A DNA stretch of 64,000 nt from DATARH01 sp035550515. Its GTDB lineage: Bacteria; Pseudomonadota; Alphaproteobacteria; ATCC43930; CGMCC-115725. How positions within the stretch are numbered: the first letter of the stretch is position 1; every line of letters starts with the position of its first letter. The notes under the pieces are model-generated. The model was not told where the DNA came from. It saw only the letters and a program-made list of their open reading frames with translations, and searched no databases. Both the position numbers and the translations under genes were made by a program. Location: positions 54,736 to 118,735 of the forward strand of contig DASZOZ010000055.1 in NCBI GenBank assembly GCA_035550515.1, in the 5' to 3' direction. Of this stretch, positions 35,479-45,176 are shown piece by piece.

Positions 35479-37245
35479 ATGCCGAAAGACTTGTCGACGG
35501 CGGTCGGATTGCCGGAAGGCGTTGCGGCGAGCCAACCCGCCGGGCTGGATCAACCGTTTCATGCAGCCATGGCGCGGATCACGGGAGGACTTTCGCCGTT
35601 GGCGCTCGGGCAAGCCTATGCGGACTGGATCCAGCACTTGATGCTGTCGCCCGACAAGCAGGTCGAGCTCGTGCAGAAGGCGGCTCGGAAATGGCAGCGG
35701 CTGTTCGCCTACTGCGCGCATGCCGGGCTGGATCCGGCATGTCCCGTCTGTATCGAACCGCTGCCCCAGGACAAGCGGTTTACGGGAGAGCCGTGGCAGC
35801 GCTGGCCGTTCAACACGCTCTATCAAAGTTTCCTGTTGACGCAGCAATGGTGGCACAACGCGACGACAGATGTGCCTGGCGTCTCTCGCCATCACCAGGA
35901 CATCGTCTCGTTCGCGGCGCGCCAGGTCTTGGATGTCGTTTCACCAGCGAATTCGGCGCTGACCAATCCGGTCGTGCTGGAACAGACCGCCCACCAAGGC
36001 GGCATGAATTTCATGCGTGGCGTCCAAAACTTCTGGGACGATTGGCAGAGGATTACGAGCGGCGCCGGGCCTGTAGGAACCGAAGCCTTCAAAGTGGGGC
36101 GGGAGGTCGCGGTGACGCCCGGCAAGGTCGTCCTGCGCAATCGCCTGATCGAACTCATTCAGTATACGCCGGCGACGCCACAGGTTGACGCCGAGCCAAT
36201 CCTGATCGTGCCGGCATGGATCATGAAATATTACATTCTCGACCTGTCGCCGGACGATTCGCTGATCCGCTATCTCGTCGACAAAGGGCACACCGTATTC
36301 GTGGTCTCATGGAAGAATCCGACCACGGCCGATCGTGATCTGGCAATGGAGGATTATCGGCAACTCGGTATCATTGCCGCGCTCGATGCGGTCTCGGCAA
36401 TCGTCCCAGAGCAGAAGGTGCAGGCTGCGGGTTACTGCCTGGGGGGAACCTTGCTGGCGATCGCGGCGGCCGCGATGGCGCGCGACGGTGATCAACGGCT
36501 CAAAAGCATAACCCTTTTCGCGGCTCAGACCGACTTCACGGAGGCCGGCGAGCTGATGCTGTTCATCGACGAGGACCAGGTGCGGTTCCTTGAGGACATG
36601 ATGGCGGCCCAAGGTTATCTGGATTCGCGCCAGATGGCCGGCGCTTTCCAACTGCTCCGTTCGAATGACCTCATCTGGTCGGCGATGGTGCAAGGCTACC
36701 TGATGGGCGAACGCACGCCGATGATCGACCTCATGGCGTGGAATGCCGATGCGACGCGGATGCCATCGCGAATGCATTCGGAATATCTACGCCATCTTTT
36801 CCTGAACAACGATCTCGCGGAAGGCCGCTATGTGGTTGGCGGGAAGCCGGTCTCGCTGCGTGACATTGATGTGCCGCTCTTTGCGGTCAGCACCATCACC
36901 GATCATGTCGCACCCTGGCGGTCGGTCTACAAAATCCAGATGCTGACAGATGCGGACGTGACATTCGTTCTCTCCAATGGCGGACACAACGCCGGCATCG
37001 TCAATCCGCCCGGTAATCCGAAACGCCACCATCAGATCGCGACACATCGGAAAAGCGCGACCTACGTGGATCCCGACGCCTGGCAACAGCATGCGCAGGA
37101 GATGCCCGGGTCTTGGTGGCCGTGCTGGCTGGACTGGCTCGCGACCCACTCCTCCGCGAAGGCGGCGCCTCCTTCGATGGGGGCAGCGGACAAGGGATAC
37201 CCGCCGATCTGCGATGCCCCTGGGACCTATGTCCTTGAGTCGTGA
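35479..37245 (+). CDS. phaC: Polyhydroxyalkanoate synthase
   Basis: A 588-residue PHA synthase, class I in size, that polymerises (R)-3-hydroxyacyl-CoA on granules. The nucleophile is Cys320 in the lipase-box-like GYCLGGT; the catalytic Asp is in STITDHVAPW and the His in NGGHNAGIVNPP. The N-terminal part has the PhaC_N-type block up to the WNADATRMPSRMH region. Translation probably starts at ATG 35479 because GAGGT lies 7 bases ahead; ATG 35473 overlaps the previous stop but is too close to it. Confidence 0.94.
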   Translation: MPKDLSTAVGLPEGVAASQPAGLDQPFHAAMARITGGLSPLALGQAYADWIQHLMLSPDKQVELVQKAARKWQRLFAYCAHAGLDPACPVCIEPLPQDKRFTGEPWQRWPFNTLYQSFLLTQQWWHNATTDVPGVSRHHQDIVSFAARQVLDVVSPANSALTNPVVLEQTAHQGGMNFMRGVQNFWDDWQRITSGAGPVGTEAFKVGREVAVTPGKVVLRNRLIELIQYTPATPQVDAEPILIVPAWIMKYYILDLSPDDSLIRYLVDKGHTVFVVSWKNPTTADRDLAMEDYRQLGIIAALDAVSAIVPEQKVQAAGYCLGGTLLAIAAAAMARDGDQRLKSITLFAAQTDFTEAGELMLFIDEDQVRFLEDMMAAQGYLDSRQMAGAFQLLRSNDLIWSAMVQGYLMGERTPMIDLMAWNADATRMPSRMHSEYLRHLFLNNDLAEGRYVVGGKPVSLRDIDVPLFAVSTITDHVAPWRSVYKIQMLTDADVTFVLSNGGHNAGIVNPPGNPKRHHQIATHRKSATYVDPDAWQQHAQEMPGSWWPCWLDWLATHSSAKAAPPSMGAADKGYPPICDAPGTYVLES

Positions 37246-37258
37246 GGAGACGTCGCCG

Positions 37259-38491
37259 GTGAGCACGCTCGAACGCCGCGCCAGAGAACGGGACAAAGAC
37301 GAAAATACGATCACCGTTGTTGGCGCGGGGCCCTCGGGCCTCGCTTGCGCCATTGTGCTGGCGCGAAGCGGGCGTCGCGTCGTGGTTCGGGAGTGGCATG
37401 CCGAGGTGGGCAGCCGGTTTCATGGCGACTTCCAGGGGCTTGAGAACTGGAGCAGCGAAGAGGACGTTCTCGACGGGCTGCGCGCGGCGGGTATCGATCC
37501 AAATTTCGATCATGTTCCGATCTCGGAAGGCGCGGTGTTCGATGCGGAAGGAAAGGAGCATCGCGTTCGCAGCAACCGCCCGCTTTATTACCTCGTTCGG
37601 CGGGGCAATGGTTCCGGCACTATCGATCGTGCTCTGCTGACGCAAGCGAGGGCGGCGGGGGCAGATGTCCGCTTCTCCGATCGAGTCGGGACCGTTGTGG
37701 GACGTTCGGTTCTGGCCGGTGGACCACGCGCTGCTGATGCCATTGCCGTCGGCTATCTGTTCGAAACCGACATGGCGGACGGCGATTGGCTGGTGCTCGA
37801 TAACCGGCTCGCCCCGTTGGGCTACGCCTATCTGCTGATTCATGGCGGCCAGGGTACGGTCGCGAGCTGCATGTTTAGCGGCTTCAAGCAGCAGGAGCAG
37901 CACGTCCAGCGCACCCTATCCTTCTTTCGAGACAAGGTCGGGCTCGCGATGCGGAATCCGCGGCGCTTCGGGGGGTTTGCGAATTTTCGACTTCCCAGAG
38001 CCGCTGTGCAAGGCGGTCATCCGGTCGTTGGGGAGCAGGCGGGCTTCCAGGATGCGCTTGCGGGTTTCGGCCTCCGCTACGCCTTGCACTCGGGCGTGCT
38101 GGCGGCGCGCAGCATTATCGACGGCGCGGATTATGAGGATCTCTGGCGTCGCCAGCTTGGCCCGTCCCTGCGGGTCGGCATCACGAATCGGTTCCTGTTC
38201 AATTCCGTGGGACCGATTGGATGGAAGGTTGCAATTCGAAGCCTGAGCACGGGCGACGCTGGCCAGACGCTGCGGCGCTTCTACAGTCCCTCTCTCGTCA
38301 ACCGTCTGCTGTTTCCGATCGCGCAGCTCCGTTACCGTCGAGTTCTGCGCGATCCGAGTTGCGACCATCGCGATTGCGGCTGCGTCTGGTGCGAGCATGG
38401 TCGGGACGCCGCAACGGTGCCGGATTGTGGACCAGGCAGTGGACGGGGCTCGCAGTCCCGAGGGGGGGTATCATGGAAGTCCTCGATCTGA
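37259..38491 (+). CDS. FAD-dependent oxidoreductase, geranylgeranyl-reductase-like
   Basis: A 410-residue flavoprotein. The FAD-binding site is TVVGAGPSGLACAIVLA near the N-terminus, with VVREWHAEVGSRFHG next; a second FAD contact region is VGEQAGFQDALAGFGLRYALHSG. The family includes geranylgeranyl reductases and aromatic hydroxylases. The C-terminus is Cys-rich (CDHRDCGCVWCEHG). GTG 37259 has GAGGAG 8 bases upstream and is preferred. The last 19 bases overlap fabI. Substrate unknown; position suggests lipid or isoprenoid metabolism. Confidence 0.78.
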   Translation: MSTLERRARERDKDENTITVVGAGPSGLACAIVLARSGRRVVVREWHAEVGSRFHGDFQGLENWSSEEDVLDGLRAAGIDPNFDHVPISEGAVFDAEGKEHRVRSNRPLYYLVRRGNGSGTIDRALLTQARAAGADVRFSDRVGTVVGRSVLAGGPRAADAIAVGYLFETDMADGDWLVLDNRLAPLGYAYLLIHGGQGTVASCMFSGFKQQEQHVQRTLSFFRDKVGLAMRNPRRFGGFANFRLPRAAVQGGHPVVGEQAGFQDALAGFGLRYALHSGVLAARSIIDGADYEDLWRRQLGPSLRVGITNRFLFNSVGPIGWKVAIRSLSTGDAGQTLRRFYSPSLVNRLLFPIAQLRYRRVLRDPSCDHRDCGCVWCEHGRDAATVPDCGPGSGRGSQSRGGVSWKSSI

Positions 38492-39282
38492 GCGGCCGCA
38501 AGGCGTTGGTTGTTGGGGTGGCGAATGAGCACAGCCTTGCCTGGGCGGCGGCACAGCACTTCCGTAGCGCCGGCGCCGCGTTGGCCTTGACCTATCTGAA
38601 CGACAAAGCGAAGCCCTATGTCGAACCGCTCGCGCACGACGCGGAGGCCGAGTTGTTCCTGCCATGCGACGTCGCCGTCGCGGGCCAGCTCGATGCAGTG
38701 TTTGATGCGATCCGCAGTAAGTGGGGTCGTCTCGACCTGGTCTTCCACTCAATTGCGTGGGCCCGGAAAGAGGACTTGCACGGACGTCTGACGGACTGTT
38801 CGGCAGACGGCTTTGCCGAATCGATGTTGATCTCGTGCCATTCGTTCATTCGCATGGCGAAGCTGGCCGAGCCATTGATGGACAAGGGCGGCAGCCTGAT
38901 GACGCTGAGCTTCTACGGAGCGGAAAAGGTCGTCGACCACTACAATGTCATGGGGCCGGTGAAGGCGGCGCTGGAAGCGTCCGTGCGTTATCTCGCGCAC
39001 GAGCTCGGCCCGAAGAACATCCGGGTGAACGCGATCTCGGCCGGCGCCGTCGCGACGCGGGCGGCGTCGGGGATCGCGCATTTCGACGATCTGCTCAACG
39101 AGACCATGCGCGACGCGCCGCTTCGGCGCAGTGTCGATTCTTGCGAAATTGGAAGGACCGCGCTGTTGCTCGCCAGCGATTATACGACCGCGGTCACGGG
39201 TGAAGTCCTTTATGCGGATGCGGGGTTTCATATCGAGGGCATGGCGTTCACCGAATGCGGCGGAGCCAGGCGTTCGCCATAG
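38473..39282 (+). CDS. fabI: Enoyl-ACP reductase, FabI type
   Basis: A 269-residue SDR-type enoyl reductase. FabI features: VVGVANEHSLAWAAA at the cofactor site, HSIAWA after strand 4, and the Tyr148...Tyr157-x6-Lys164 catalytic set (FYGAEKVVDHYNVMGPVK). It reduces trans-2-enoyl-ACP with NADH in fatty acid synthesis. A second, housekeeping FabI probably exists on the chromosome. If this copy differs at the triclosan pocket it could confer tolerance, but I cannot judge that. Confidence 0.92.
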   Translation: MEVLDLSGRKALVVGVANEHSLAWAAAQHFRSAGAALALTYLNDKAKPYVEPLAHDAEAELFLPCDVAVAGQLDAVFDAIRSKWGRLDLVFHSIAWARKEDLHGRLTDCSADGFAESMLISCHSFIRMAKLAEPLMDKGGSLMTLSFYGAEKVVDHYNVMGPVKAALEASVRYLAHELGPKNIRVNAISAGAVATRAASGIAHFDDLLNETMRDAPLRRSVDSCEIGRTALLLASDYTTAVTGEVLYADAGFHIEGMAFTECGGARRSP

Positions 39283-39330
39283 GAGGCCCGTGAAGATCAT
39301 GAAGCCGACAAGAAAGATTGGGAGAAGAAC

Positions 39331-40369
39331 ATGAAGGCGCTGATCTATAACGGACCTGGCCAGAAGGCTCTCGAAGAGCGGCCGACGCCCGATATTGCGG
39401 CTCCGACAGATGCTATCGTCAAGATCGTCAAGACGACGATCTGCGGTACGGATCTGCATATTCTCAAAGGCGATGTGCCGACATGTGCTCCTGGTCGTAT
39501 TCTCGGCCATGAGGGCGTTGGCGTCGTTGAAAAGATCGGAGCCGCTGTCACCGCTTTCAACGTCGGCGATCGCGTCATCGTCTCCTGCATCTCGTCATGC
39601 GGCAAATGTGATTATTGCCGTCGGGGCATGTATTCGCACTGTGTCCACGGGGGGCTGGATACTCGGGAACAAGATCGACGGTACGCAGGCCGAATACGTC
39701 CGCATCCCATTCGCCGACACCAGCCTCTACCATATACCGCCAGGAGCCGAAGAAGACGCGCTGGTGATGTTGAGCGACATCCTGCCGACAGGATTCGAGT
39801 GCGGTGTGCTCAATGGAAAAGTCGAGCCTGGCGCGAGCGTCGCTATCGTCGGTGCCGGCCCAATCGGGCTTGCGGCCTTGCTCACCGCGCAATTCTACTC
39901 ACCGGCTCAGATCATCATGATCGATTTTGATGATAATCGTTTGCAGCTCTCGAAGCGCTTCGGCGCCACGGACATCATCAATAACCGGGATGGAAAAGCT
40001 GTCGAGACGGTTATGAAAATGACCGAGGGGCGCGGTGTCGATACGGCTATCGAGGCGGTCGGCGTGCCTGCGAGCTTCGTGACCTGCGAAGACATTGTTG
40101 CGCCTGGCGGCGTCATCGCCAATATCGGGGTGCATGGGGTCAAAGCTGAGTTGCACTTGGAGCGTTTATGGGACCGGAACATTGCGATCACAACGAGACT
40201 TGTCGACACGGTGAGCACTCCGATGTTGCTCAAGACGGTCCAAGCCCACAAAATCGATCCCATGCGACTAATTACCCATAGATTTAAGCTCGACCAGATT
40301 ATCGAGGCCTATGAAACATTTGGCACGGCAGCCGAGACCAAGGCTTTGAAGGTGCTGATCGAGGCATAA
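39331..40369 (+). pseudogene. Zinc-dependent alcohol dehydrogenase, broken by a frameshift
   Basis: The first part reads from ATG 39331 in one frame (TTICGTDLHILKGD, GRILGHEGVGVV, the structural zinc Cys set CGKCDYCRRGMYSHC). At a run of six G (39649-39654) the frame shifts by one. The rest, from GGWILGNKIDGTQAEYVRIP through AIVGAGPIGLAAL to TKALKVLIEA at 40369, continues in the next frame. Removing one G restores a full-length enzyme of about 345 residues. This is either a sequencing error in a homopolymer or a genuine inactivation. All catalytic residues on both sides are intact, so the event is recent. Likely an NAD-dependent medium-chain ADH for fermentation. Confidence 0.9.
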
Positions 40370-40727
40370 ACCTCCGAAGCCGTGCCTCCTTGAAGAGATG
40401 CTGCCGGTATAGCCTCATAGGGGCCAACCAGCCCTTCGGACGATCATGACAGATCGCCGGGACGGCCGCCCTCTCGCTGATGATGAGGAATTGGCGGTCT
40501 GGGGCACCCTTGGTCTGGCCCGCTAGCCCCCAACAGGCAAGTCCACAGCGCCTATCATGTGGCAAGGACGGCGGGCTTTTGGCTCCGCATCGTCGGCCTG
40601 AGTTCGGTGACCGCTGTTTAACCGAGATCAAAGAATTGCCGAGGGGGCTCGACGAGAATGCCTCGCAACCGGCTCCGTGTCTCCGGAACAGCGGTCCGGA
40701 CCGGAATCACCGATAGGAGTCTGCGCG
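40370..40727. other. Non-coding interval with an FNR-like box
   Basis: 358 bases between the alcohol dehydrogenase and the small YHS gene. A 26-codon frame from ATG 40446 has no ribosome binding site and no recognisable family. The only clear signal is the FNR-like box at 40618. Confidence 0.5.
40618..40631. promoter_or_regulatory. FNR/FixK-like box upstream of YHS and copper ATPase genes
   Basis: TTAAC-CGAG-ATCAA within TTTAACCGAGATCAAAGAA, 97 bases before the small YHS gene. The core is identical to the box at 47088. Confidence 0.65.
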
Positions 40728-40913
40728 ATGCAAGTCACCGATCCCGTCTGCGGCATGGCTTTGGAGAGCACCAAGGCTGCGGCAAGCGAAACTGTCAACA
40801 AACAGACTTATTACTTCTGTTCGGCGTCTTGCCACAGCCAATTCTTGGCGCACCCGGAGCGGTTCACCAAGAAGGAGCCGACGGCCAAGGGTCAGGGTCG
40901 GGGATGCTGCTGA
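40728..40913 (+). CDS. Small YHS domain protein
   Basis: A 61-residue protein consisting almost only of a YHS domain with the canonical metal-binding motifs TDPVCGMALE and YYFCSASCHSQFLAHPERF, and a Cys-Cys end. AGGAG lies 8 bases before ATG 40728. It precedes the copper P-type ATPase by 38 bases; fused YHS domains occur on such ATPases, so a copper chaperone role for this separate domain is a reasonable inference. Confidence 0.87.
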   Translation: MQVTDPVCGMALESTKAAASETVNKQTYYFCSASCHSQFLAHPERFTKKEPTAKGQGRGCC

Positions 40914-40951
40914 GTCCGCAGCACAAATCCGCTCATACAAAGGAGCTCGCG

Positions 40952-43168
40952 ATGGATACTGCAGTGAGCGGGGCCATCTACACCTGTCCGATGCACCCGG
41001 AGGTGCAGAGCCCATCGCCTGGCGCCTGTCCGAAATGCGGGATGACGTTGGAGCTGAAAACCCCCGCGCCGGTACGCACGGAGTGGACCTGCCCGATGCA
41101 CCCCGAAGTCGTGCGCTCCGAGCCGGGCTTCTGTCCCAAGTGCGGCATGGCCCTCGAGCCGCGGGAGGTCAGCGCGGGAGGCGATGCAGAGAACGTCGAG
41201 CTTCGGGACATGACGTGGCGCTTCTGGTGGAGCGCCGGGCTGAGCGTTCCCGTGGTGGCTCTTGGCATGACGACATTCGCGCCACCTGTGATTTCGGCCT
41301 GGATCCAGCTCGCGTTCGCGACGCCGGTGGTCGTTTGGCTGGGGTGGCCAATCTTCGTCCGTTTTTGGGACTCATTGGTCCACGTGAGCCCGAACATGTT
41401 CACGCTCACCGGCCTGGGAATTGGCATCGCCTACGTCTACAGCGTGGTCGCCGTCGTCGCGCCTGGTACATTCCCAGAGATCTTCCGCACCGAGGGCGGT
41501 TTGCCGCCGGTCTATTTCGAAGTTGCGGCCGTCATCATGGCGCTGGTGCTCCTCGGCCAGGTACTCGAATTGCGCGCTCGCAGCTCCACCAACGCTGCCA
41601 TCCGCGGCCTTCTGGGTCTCGCACCGAAGACCGCGCGGCTGGTGCGTGCGGATGGCTCCGAAGAGGACGTCTCTCTCGCTTCCGTGAAGATCGGCGATCA
41701 CCTTCGCATCCGCCCGGGCGAAAAGGTCCCGGTGGACGGCGTTGTGGTCGAAGGAAGCTCCTCGATCGACGAATCGATGCTCACCGGCGAGCCGATGCCC
41801 GTCGAGAAGACCACGGGCGACAAGGTCATCGGGGCGACCGTCAATAGCACCGGATCGCTGATCATGGAGGCAAAGCGGGTCGGCAGCGAGACGCTGCTTG
41901 CCCAAATCGTGCATATGGTGAGCGAGGCGAGCCGCAGCCGAGCGCCGATCCAGAGACTGGCCGACATGGTCTCGGCCTACTTTGTGCCAGCCGTCGTCAT
42001 CATCGCCGTGGTTACCTTCGCCGTTTGGTATGTCTGGGGCCCCGCTCCGGCGCTGGCTTACGCCATTCTCAATGCGATCGGCGTGCTCATCATTGCCTGC
42101 CCCTGTGCGCTTGGCCTTGCGACCCCGATGTCGATCATGGTGGCGTCGGGCAAGGGTGCGACCTTCGGCGTGCTGTTCAGGAATGCCGAGGCGATCGAGA
42201 CGCTGCGCAAGGTCGACACCTTGGTAACTGACAAGACGGGGACTTTGACCGAAGGCCACCCGCGCCTGCAGGACGTGATTGCCCTGGGGTCGGAGACCGA
42301 GGAGACGGTGCTCGGAATGGCGGCGTCTCTCGAGCGGGGAAGCGAACACCCTCTCGCCACCGCGATCGTCAAAGGTGCGGAGGAGCGCAAAGTCCAATTC
42401 TCACAGGTTGCGGACTTCGCGGCGGTGCCGGGCAAGGGCGTGCAGGGTAGCATCGCTGGGCGTCGCGTCGCATTGGGCAACCCAGCCCTGATGAGCGCGC
42501 TCGGAATCGACGCCGCGTCGGTGGCAACCCGGGCAGACGCCCTGCGCACGGAGGGCAAGACCGTGATGTTCGTCGCTCTCGGCGACAGCCTTGTCGGCCT
42601 GGTGGCCGTCGCCGACCCGATCAAGGAGAGCTCGCCGGAAGCCATCAAGGCGCTGCACGACGCGGGGATCCGCATCGTCATGCTGACCGGCGACAATCAG
42701 ACGACGGCCAAAGCCGTGGCCGCACGGCTGGCGATCGACGAGGTGGTCGCGGATGTGTTGCCCGATCAGAAGGCGCAGATCGTCAAGCGCCTGCAATCCG
42801 AGGGCAAGTTCGTGGCGATGGCTGGCGACGGGATCAACGACGCACCCGCCTTGGCGCAGGCCCAGGTCGGAATCGCGATGGGGACCGGCACAGACGTCGC
42901 CATGCAAAGCGCCGGGGTGACGCTGGTGAAGGGCGACCTCCGCGGGATCGTCCGCGCGCGCCATTTGAGCGAGGCGGCGATGCGCAATATGTACGAGAAC
43001 CTGATCTGGGCCTTCTTGTACAATGTCCTCGGCATTCCCGTCGCCGCAGGCGTGTTGTTTCCGTCCTTCGGCATTCTGTTGTCGCCGATGATCGCTGTGG
43101 TCGCGATGACCTTCAGCTCATTGTCGGTCATCGGCAATGCGCTGCGCTTACGCAGCGTGCGCGTATGA
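40952..43168 (+). CDS. Copper-type P1B ATPase with two N-terminal HMBD motifs
   Basis: A 738-residue exporter. The N-terminus has two heavy-metal-binding motifs (YTCPMHPEVQSPSPGACPKCGM, residues about 10-31, shortened here, and TCPMHPEVVRSEPGFCPKCGM at 46-66) instead of the CxxC HMA domain. The ATPase core has TGE in ESMLTGEPMPVEK, the transport motif CPCALGLATP, the phosphorylation site DKTGTLTEG, the HP motif SEHPLATAIV and GDGINDAPAL. About eight membrane helices. It should pump Cu(I) out of the cytoplasm. AAGGAG is 6 bases before ATG 40952. Confidence 0.93.
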   Translation: MDTAVSGAIYTCPMHPEVQSPSPGACPKCGMTLELKTPAPVRTEWTCPMHPEVVRSEPGFCPKCGMALEPREVSAGGDAENVELRDMTWRFWWSAGLSVPVVALGMTTFAPPVISAWIQLAFATPVVVWLGWPIFVRFWDSLVHVSPNMFTLTGLGIGIAYVYSVVAVVAPGTFPEIFRTEGGLPPVYFEVAAVIMALVLLGQVLELRARSSTNAAIRGLLGLAPKTARLVRADGSEEDVSLASVKIGDHLRIRPGEKVPVDGVVVEGSSSIDESMLTGEPMPVEKTTGDKVIGATVNSTGSLIMEAKRVGSETLLAQIVHMVSEASRSRAPIQRLADMVSAYFVPAVVIIAVVTFAVWYVWGPAPALAYAILNAIGVLIIACPCALGLATPMSIMVASGKGATFGVLFRNAEAIETLRKVDTLVTDKTGTLTEGHPRLQDVIALGSETEETVLGMAASLERGSEHPLATAIVKGAEERKVQFSQVADFAAVPGKGVQGSIAGRRVALGNPALMSALGIDAASVATRADALRTEGKTVMFVALGDSLVGLVAVADPIKESSPEAIKALHDAGIRIVMLTGDNQTTAKAVAARLAIDEVVADVLPDQKAQIVKRLQSEGKFVAMAGDGINDAPALAQAQVGIAMGTGTDVAMQSAGVTLVKGDLRGIVRARHLSEAAMRNMYENLIWAFLYNVLGIPVAAGVLFPSFGILLSPMIAVVAMTFSSLSVIGNALRLRSVRV

Positions 43169-43202
43169 GGGCAACGGATCCAATCATGTTCGGGACGGAA
43201 CG

Positions 43203-44459
43203 ATGACGCCCCATCATCCGGCGGGAAAATCCACATTCCGCGCCGGCCATTGGCTGCCTGCGGAGCCGGATGTGCTGCAGGCTTGGCTGCATAATTTCAA
43301 AATCAAGGCCGATGCCCGCAAGGCTGGTCGACACCCGGTGATCCAGGAATTTGCAGATCTGATCGATCGCGATCCGATCGTGCGCCTGTACTTCTCCAGC
43401 ATGATCTCCGAAGTCCCCAAGGCGAGCAAATATCGGGTCCGTCACCTGAATTCAATCGAGGAGATGCTGGACCTGATGAATGCGGTGCTGACCTATGCGC
43501 CGGAGTTCGAGGACTCGGCGTATGTAGGCTGTCCGCTTGATGCGATTCTCGATTGGTGCATGGGAACGCCCGCCGGTTTCGCTGCCTTCCGCCACCCGAC
43601 TGTGAACGCAATACTCAAGAAGATCATCGGCGCGTTATGCGCGTATCTGACCAGCGAAGCCTCGTTAGACGTTATCAACGAGACGCCCCGCGGTTGGAAA
43701 TGTGAAGCAGCGCAGAAGCGTGTCGGCATCACCGATTTCGAGTACGCTCCTGCCGAGCAGCATTGGGGCTTCAGATCCTGGAACGACTTTTTCACCCGGC
43801 GCCTGAGACCCGGTGCGCGTCCCGTTGCGGCGCTGGATAACGACAAGGCAATCGTCAATCCTTGCGAGTCGCGACCCTATCGCATTGCCAGGGGTGTGAA
43901 GCGGCAGGACGACTTCTGGATCAAAGGCCAACCCTATTCGCTTGCGGATATGCTGGCGGGCGATCCGAGCGTCGATGAATTTGTCGGCGGTGTCGTCTAT
44001 CAAGCCTTCCTAAGCGCCTTCAACTATCACCGCTGGCATAGTCCGGTGAGCGGCACTGTCCTGGGTGCGCGCATCGTCGAAGGAACCTACTTTTCGGAAG
44101 CCGAAAGCGAAGGCGAGGACCCAATCGGGCCGAACAACTCCCAGGCATATCTCGCCCACGTTGCGGCGCGCGCGATCATCCACATCATGGCCGACGATCC
44201 CGTGATTGGCCACATGGTGGTGATGCCGATCGGTATGGGAGAAATCTCGTCTTGCATCATAGACCCTGGCATCAAGCCCGGAGCTCGCGTCGCCAAGGGG
44301 AGTGAGCTTGGTTATTTCCAGTACGGCGGATCGACCGTCTGCTGCTTGTTCCGTCCCGGTGCGATCTCTGCCTTTGCCCTTGGAGCCCTCCCCGAGTTGG
44401 ACCACCCCCACCAACCGCTGCTGCGAGTCAACGAACTCCTCGCTCAGGCGTCAGATTGA
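43203..44459 (+). CDS. Phosphatidylserine decarboxylase family protein
   Basis: A 418-residue protein related to the pyruvoyl-dependent phosphatidylserine decarboxylases. The self-cleavage motif is GGST in FQYGGSTVCCLF near the C-terminus; upstream are FNYHRWHSPVSG and HIMADDPVIGHMVVMPIGMGEI, the usual catalytic blocks, and WNDFFTRRLRPGARPV. The N-terminal 170 residues are an extension found in larger family members. It should make phosphatidylethanolamine or decarboxylate a related substrate. The neighbouring methyltransferase starts 15 bases later. Confidence 0.85.
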   Translation: MTPHHPAGKSTFRAGHWLPAEPDVLQAWLHNFKIKADARKAGRHPVIQEFADLIDRDPIVRLYFSSMISEVPKASKYRVRHLNSIEEMLDLMNAVLTYAPEFEDSAYVGCPLDAILDWCMGTPAGFAAFRHPTVNAILKKIIGALCAYLTSEASLDVINETPRGWKCEAAQKRVGITDFEYAPAEQHWGFRSWNDFFTRRLRPGARPVAALDNDKAIVNPCESRPYRIARGVKRQDDFWIKGQPYSLADMLAGDPSVDEFVGGVVYQAFLSAFNYHRWHSPVSGTVLGARIVEGTYFSEAESEGEDPIGPNNSQAYLAHVAARAIIHIMADDPVIGHMVVMPIGMGEISSCIIDPGIKPGARVAKGSELGYFQYGGSTVCCLFRPGAISAFALGALPELDHPHQPLLRVNELLAQASD

Positions 44460-44474
44460 GATTGGCAGGCCAAT

Positions 44475-45164
44475 ATGAACAACGTCACACCGGACTCCAA
44501 CGGACTCTTCAATATCAATGCGCACATCGCGCATTCGGAGTTTTGGGGACTTGCGGTCGTTATGATCGTAATCGTCTCCTGGGTTTTCTACCGTTACTTC
44601 GCACCAAAGAACTGGCGTGAATGGACGGGAGCCGGGTTGGTGCAAGCATTTATCATCGCGCTTTATGCGGAGATGTACGGCTTTCCCCTGACAATCTACC
44701 TGTCGATTAGGCTGTTTGGCCTCGATCGCAATCAACTCAACGCCAATTTGTGGTCGACCCTGCTCGGCATGGGTGAACTCGGCATGATGATCGCGATGAT
44801 CATCGGATACGGGCTCGCATTTATCGGGATCGGCCTGTTCGCTGAGGGTTGGCGCGAGCTCTACCGCGCGCAAGGGGAACATCGGCTGGCAACCACCGGG
44901 CTGTATAGCCTTGTGCGACACCCGCAGTATACGGGTCTGTTCGTCGGCTTGTTCGGCGAGGGTGTAGTGCATTGGCCGACAATATTCTCGGTCACCTTAT
45001 TTCCGCTCATCGTCATCGTTTACACTTTGCTCGCTTATCGTGAAGAACGACAAATGCTCAAGCAGTTCGGCGAGGAATATCGGCTTTATAAGGCGCGTGT
45101 CCCGATGTTCTTTCCTGGGCCGCGTCGGTGGGGCCAGTTAATCAACCAGTCACAGATCGGATGA
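44475..45164 (+). CDS. ICMT-type membrane methyltransferase
   Basis: A 229-residue protein with five or six hydrophobic helices and the SAM-binding signature of the isoprenylcysteine methyltransferase / phospholipid methyltransferase superfamily: TTGLYSLVRHPQYTG and the C-terminal REERQMLKQFGEEYRLYKARVPMFFPG (two adjoining motifs). Following the decarboxylase gene by 15 bases, it could methylate phosphatidylethanolamine; that is inference. A decayed second copy lies at 55396. Confidence 0.8.
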   Translation: MNNVTPDSNGLFNINAHIAHSEFWGLAVVMIVIVSWVFYRYFAPKNWREWTGAGLVQAFIIALYAEMYGFPLTIYLSIRLFGLDRNQLNANLWSTLLGMGELGMMIAMIIGYGLAFIGIGLFAEGWRELYRAQGEHRLATTGLYSLVRHPQYTGLFVGLFGEGVVHWPTIFSVTLFPLIVIVYTLLAYREERQMLKQFGEEYRLYKARVPMFFPGPRRWGQLINQSQIG

Positions 45165-45176
45165 TGACAGGTTTGC

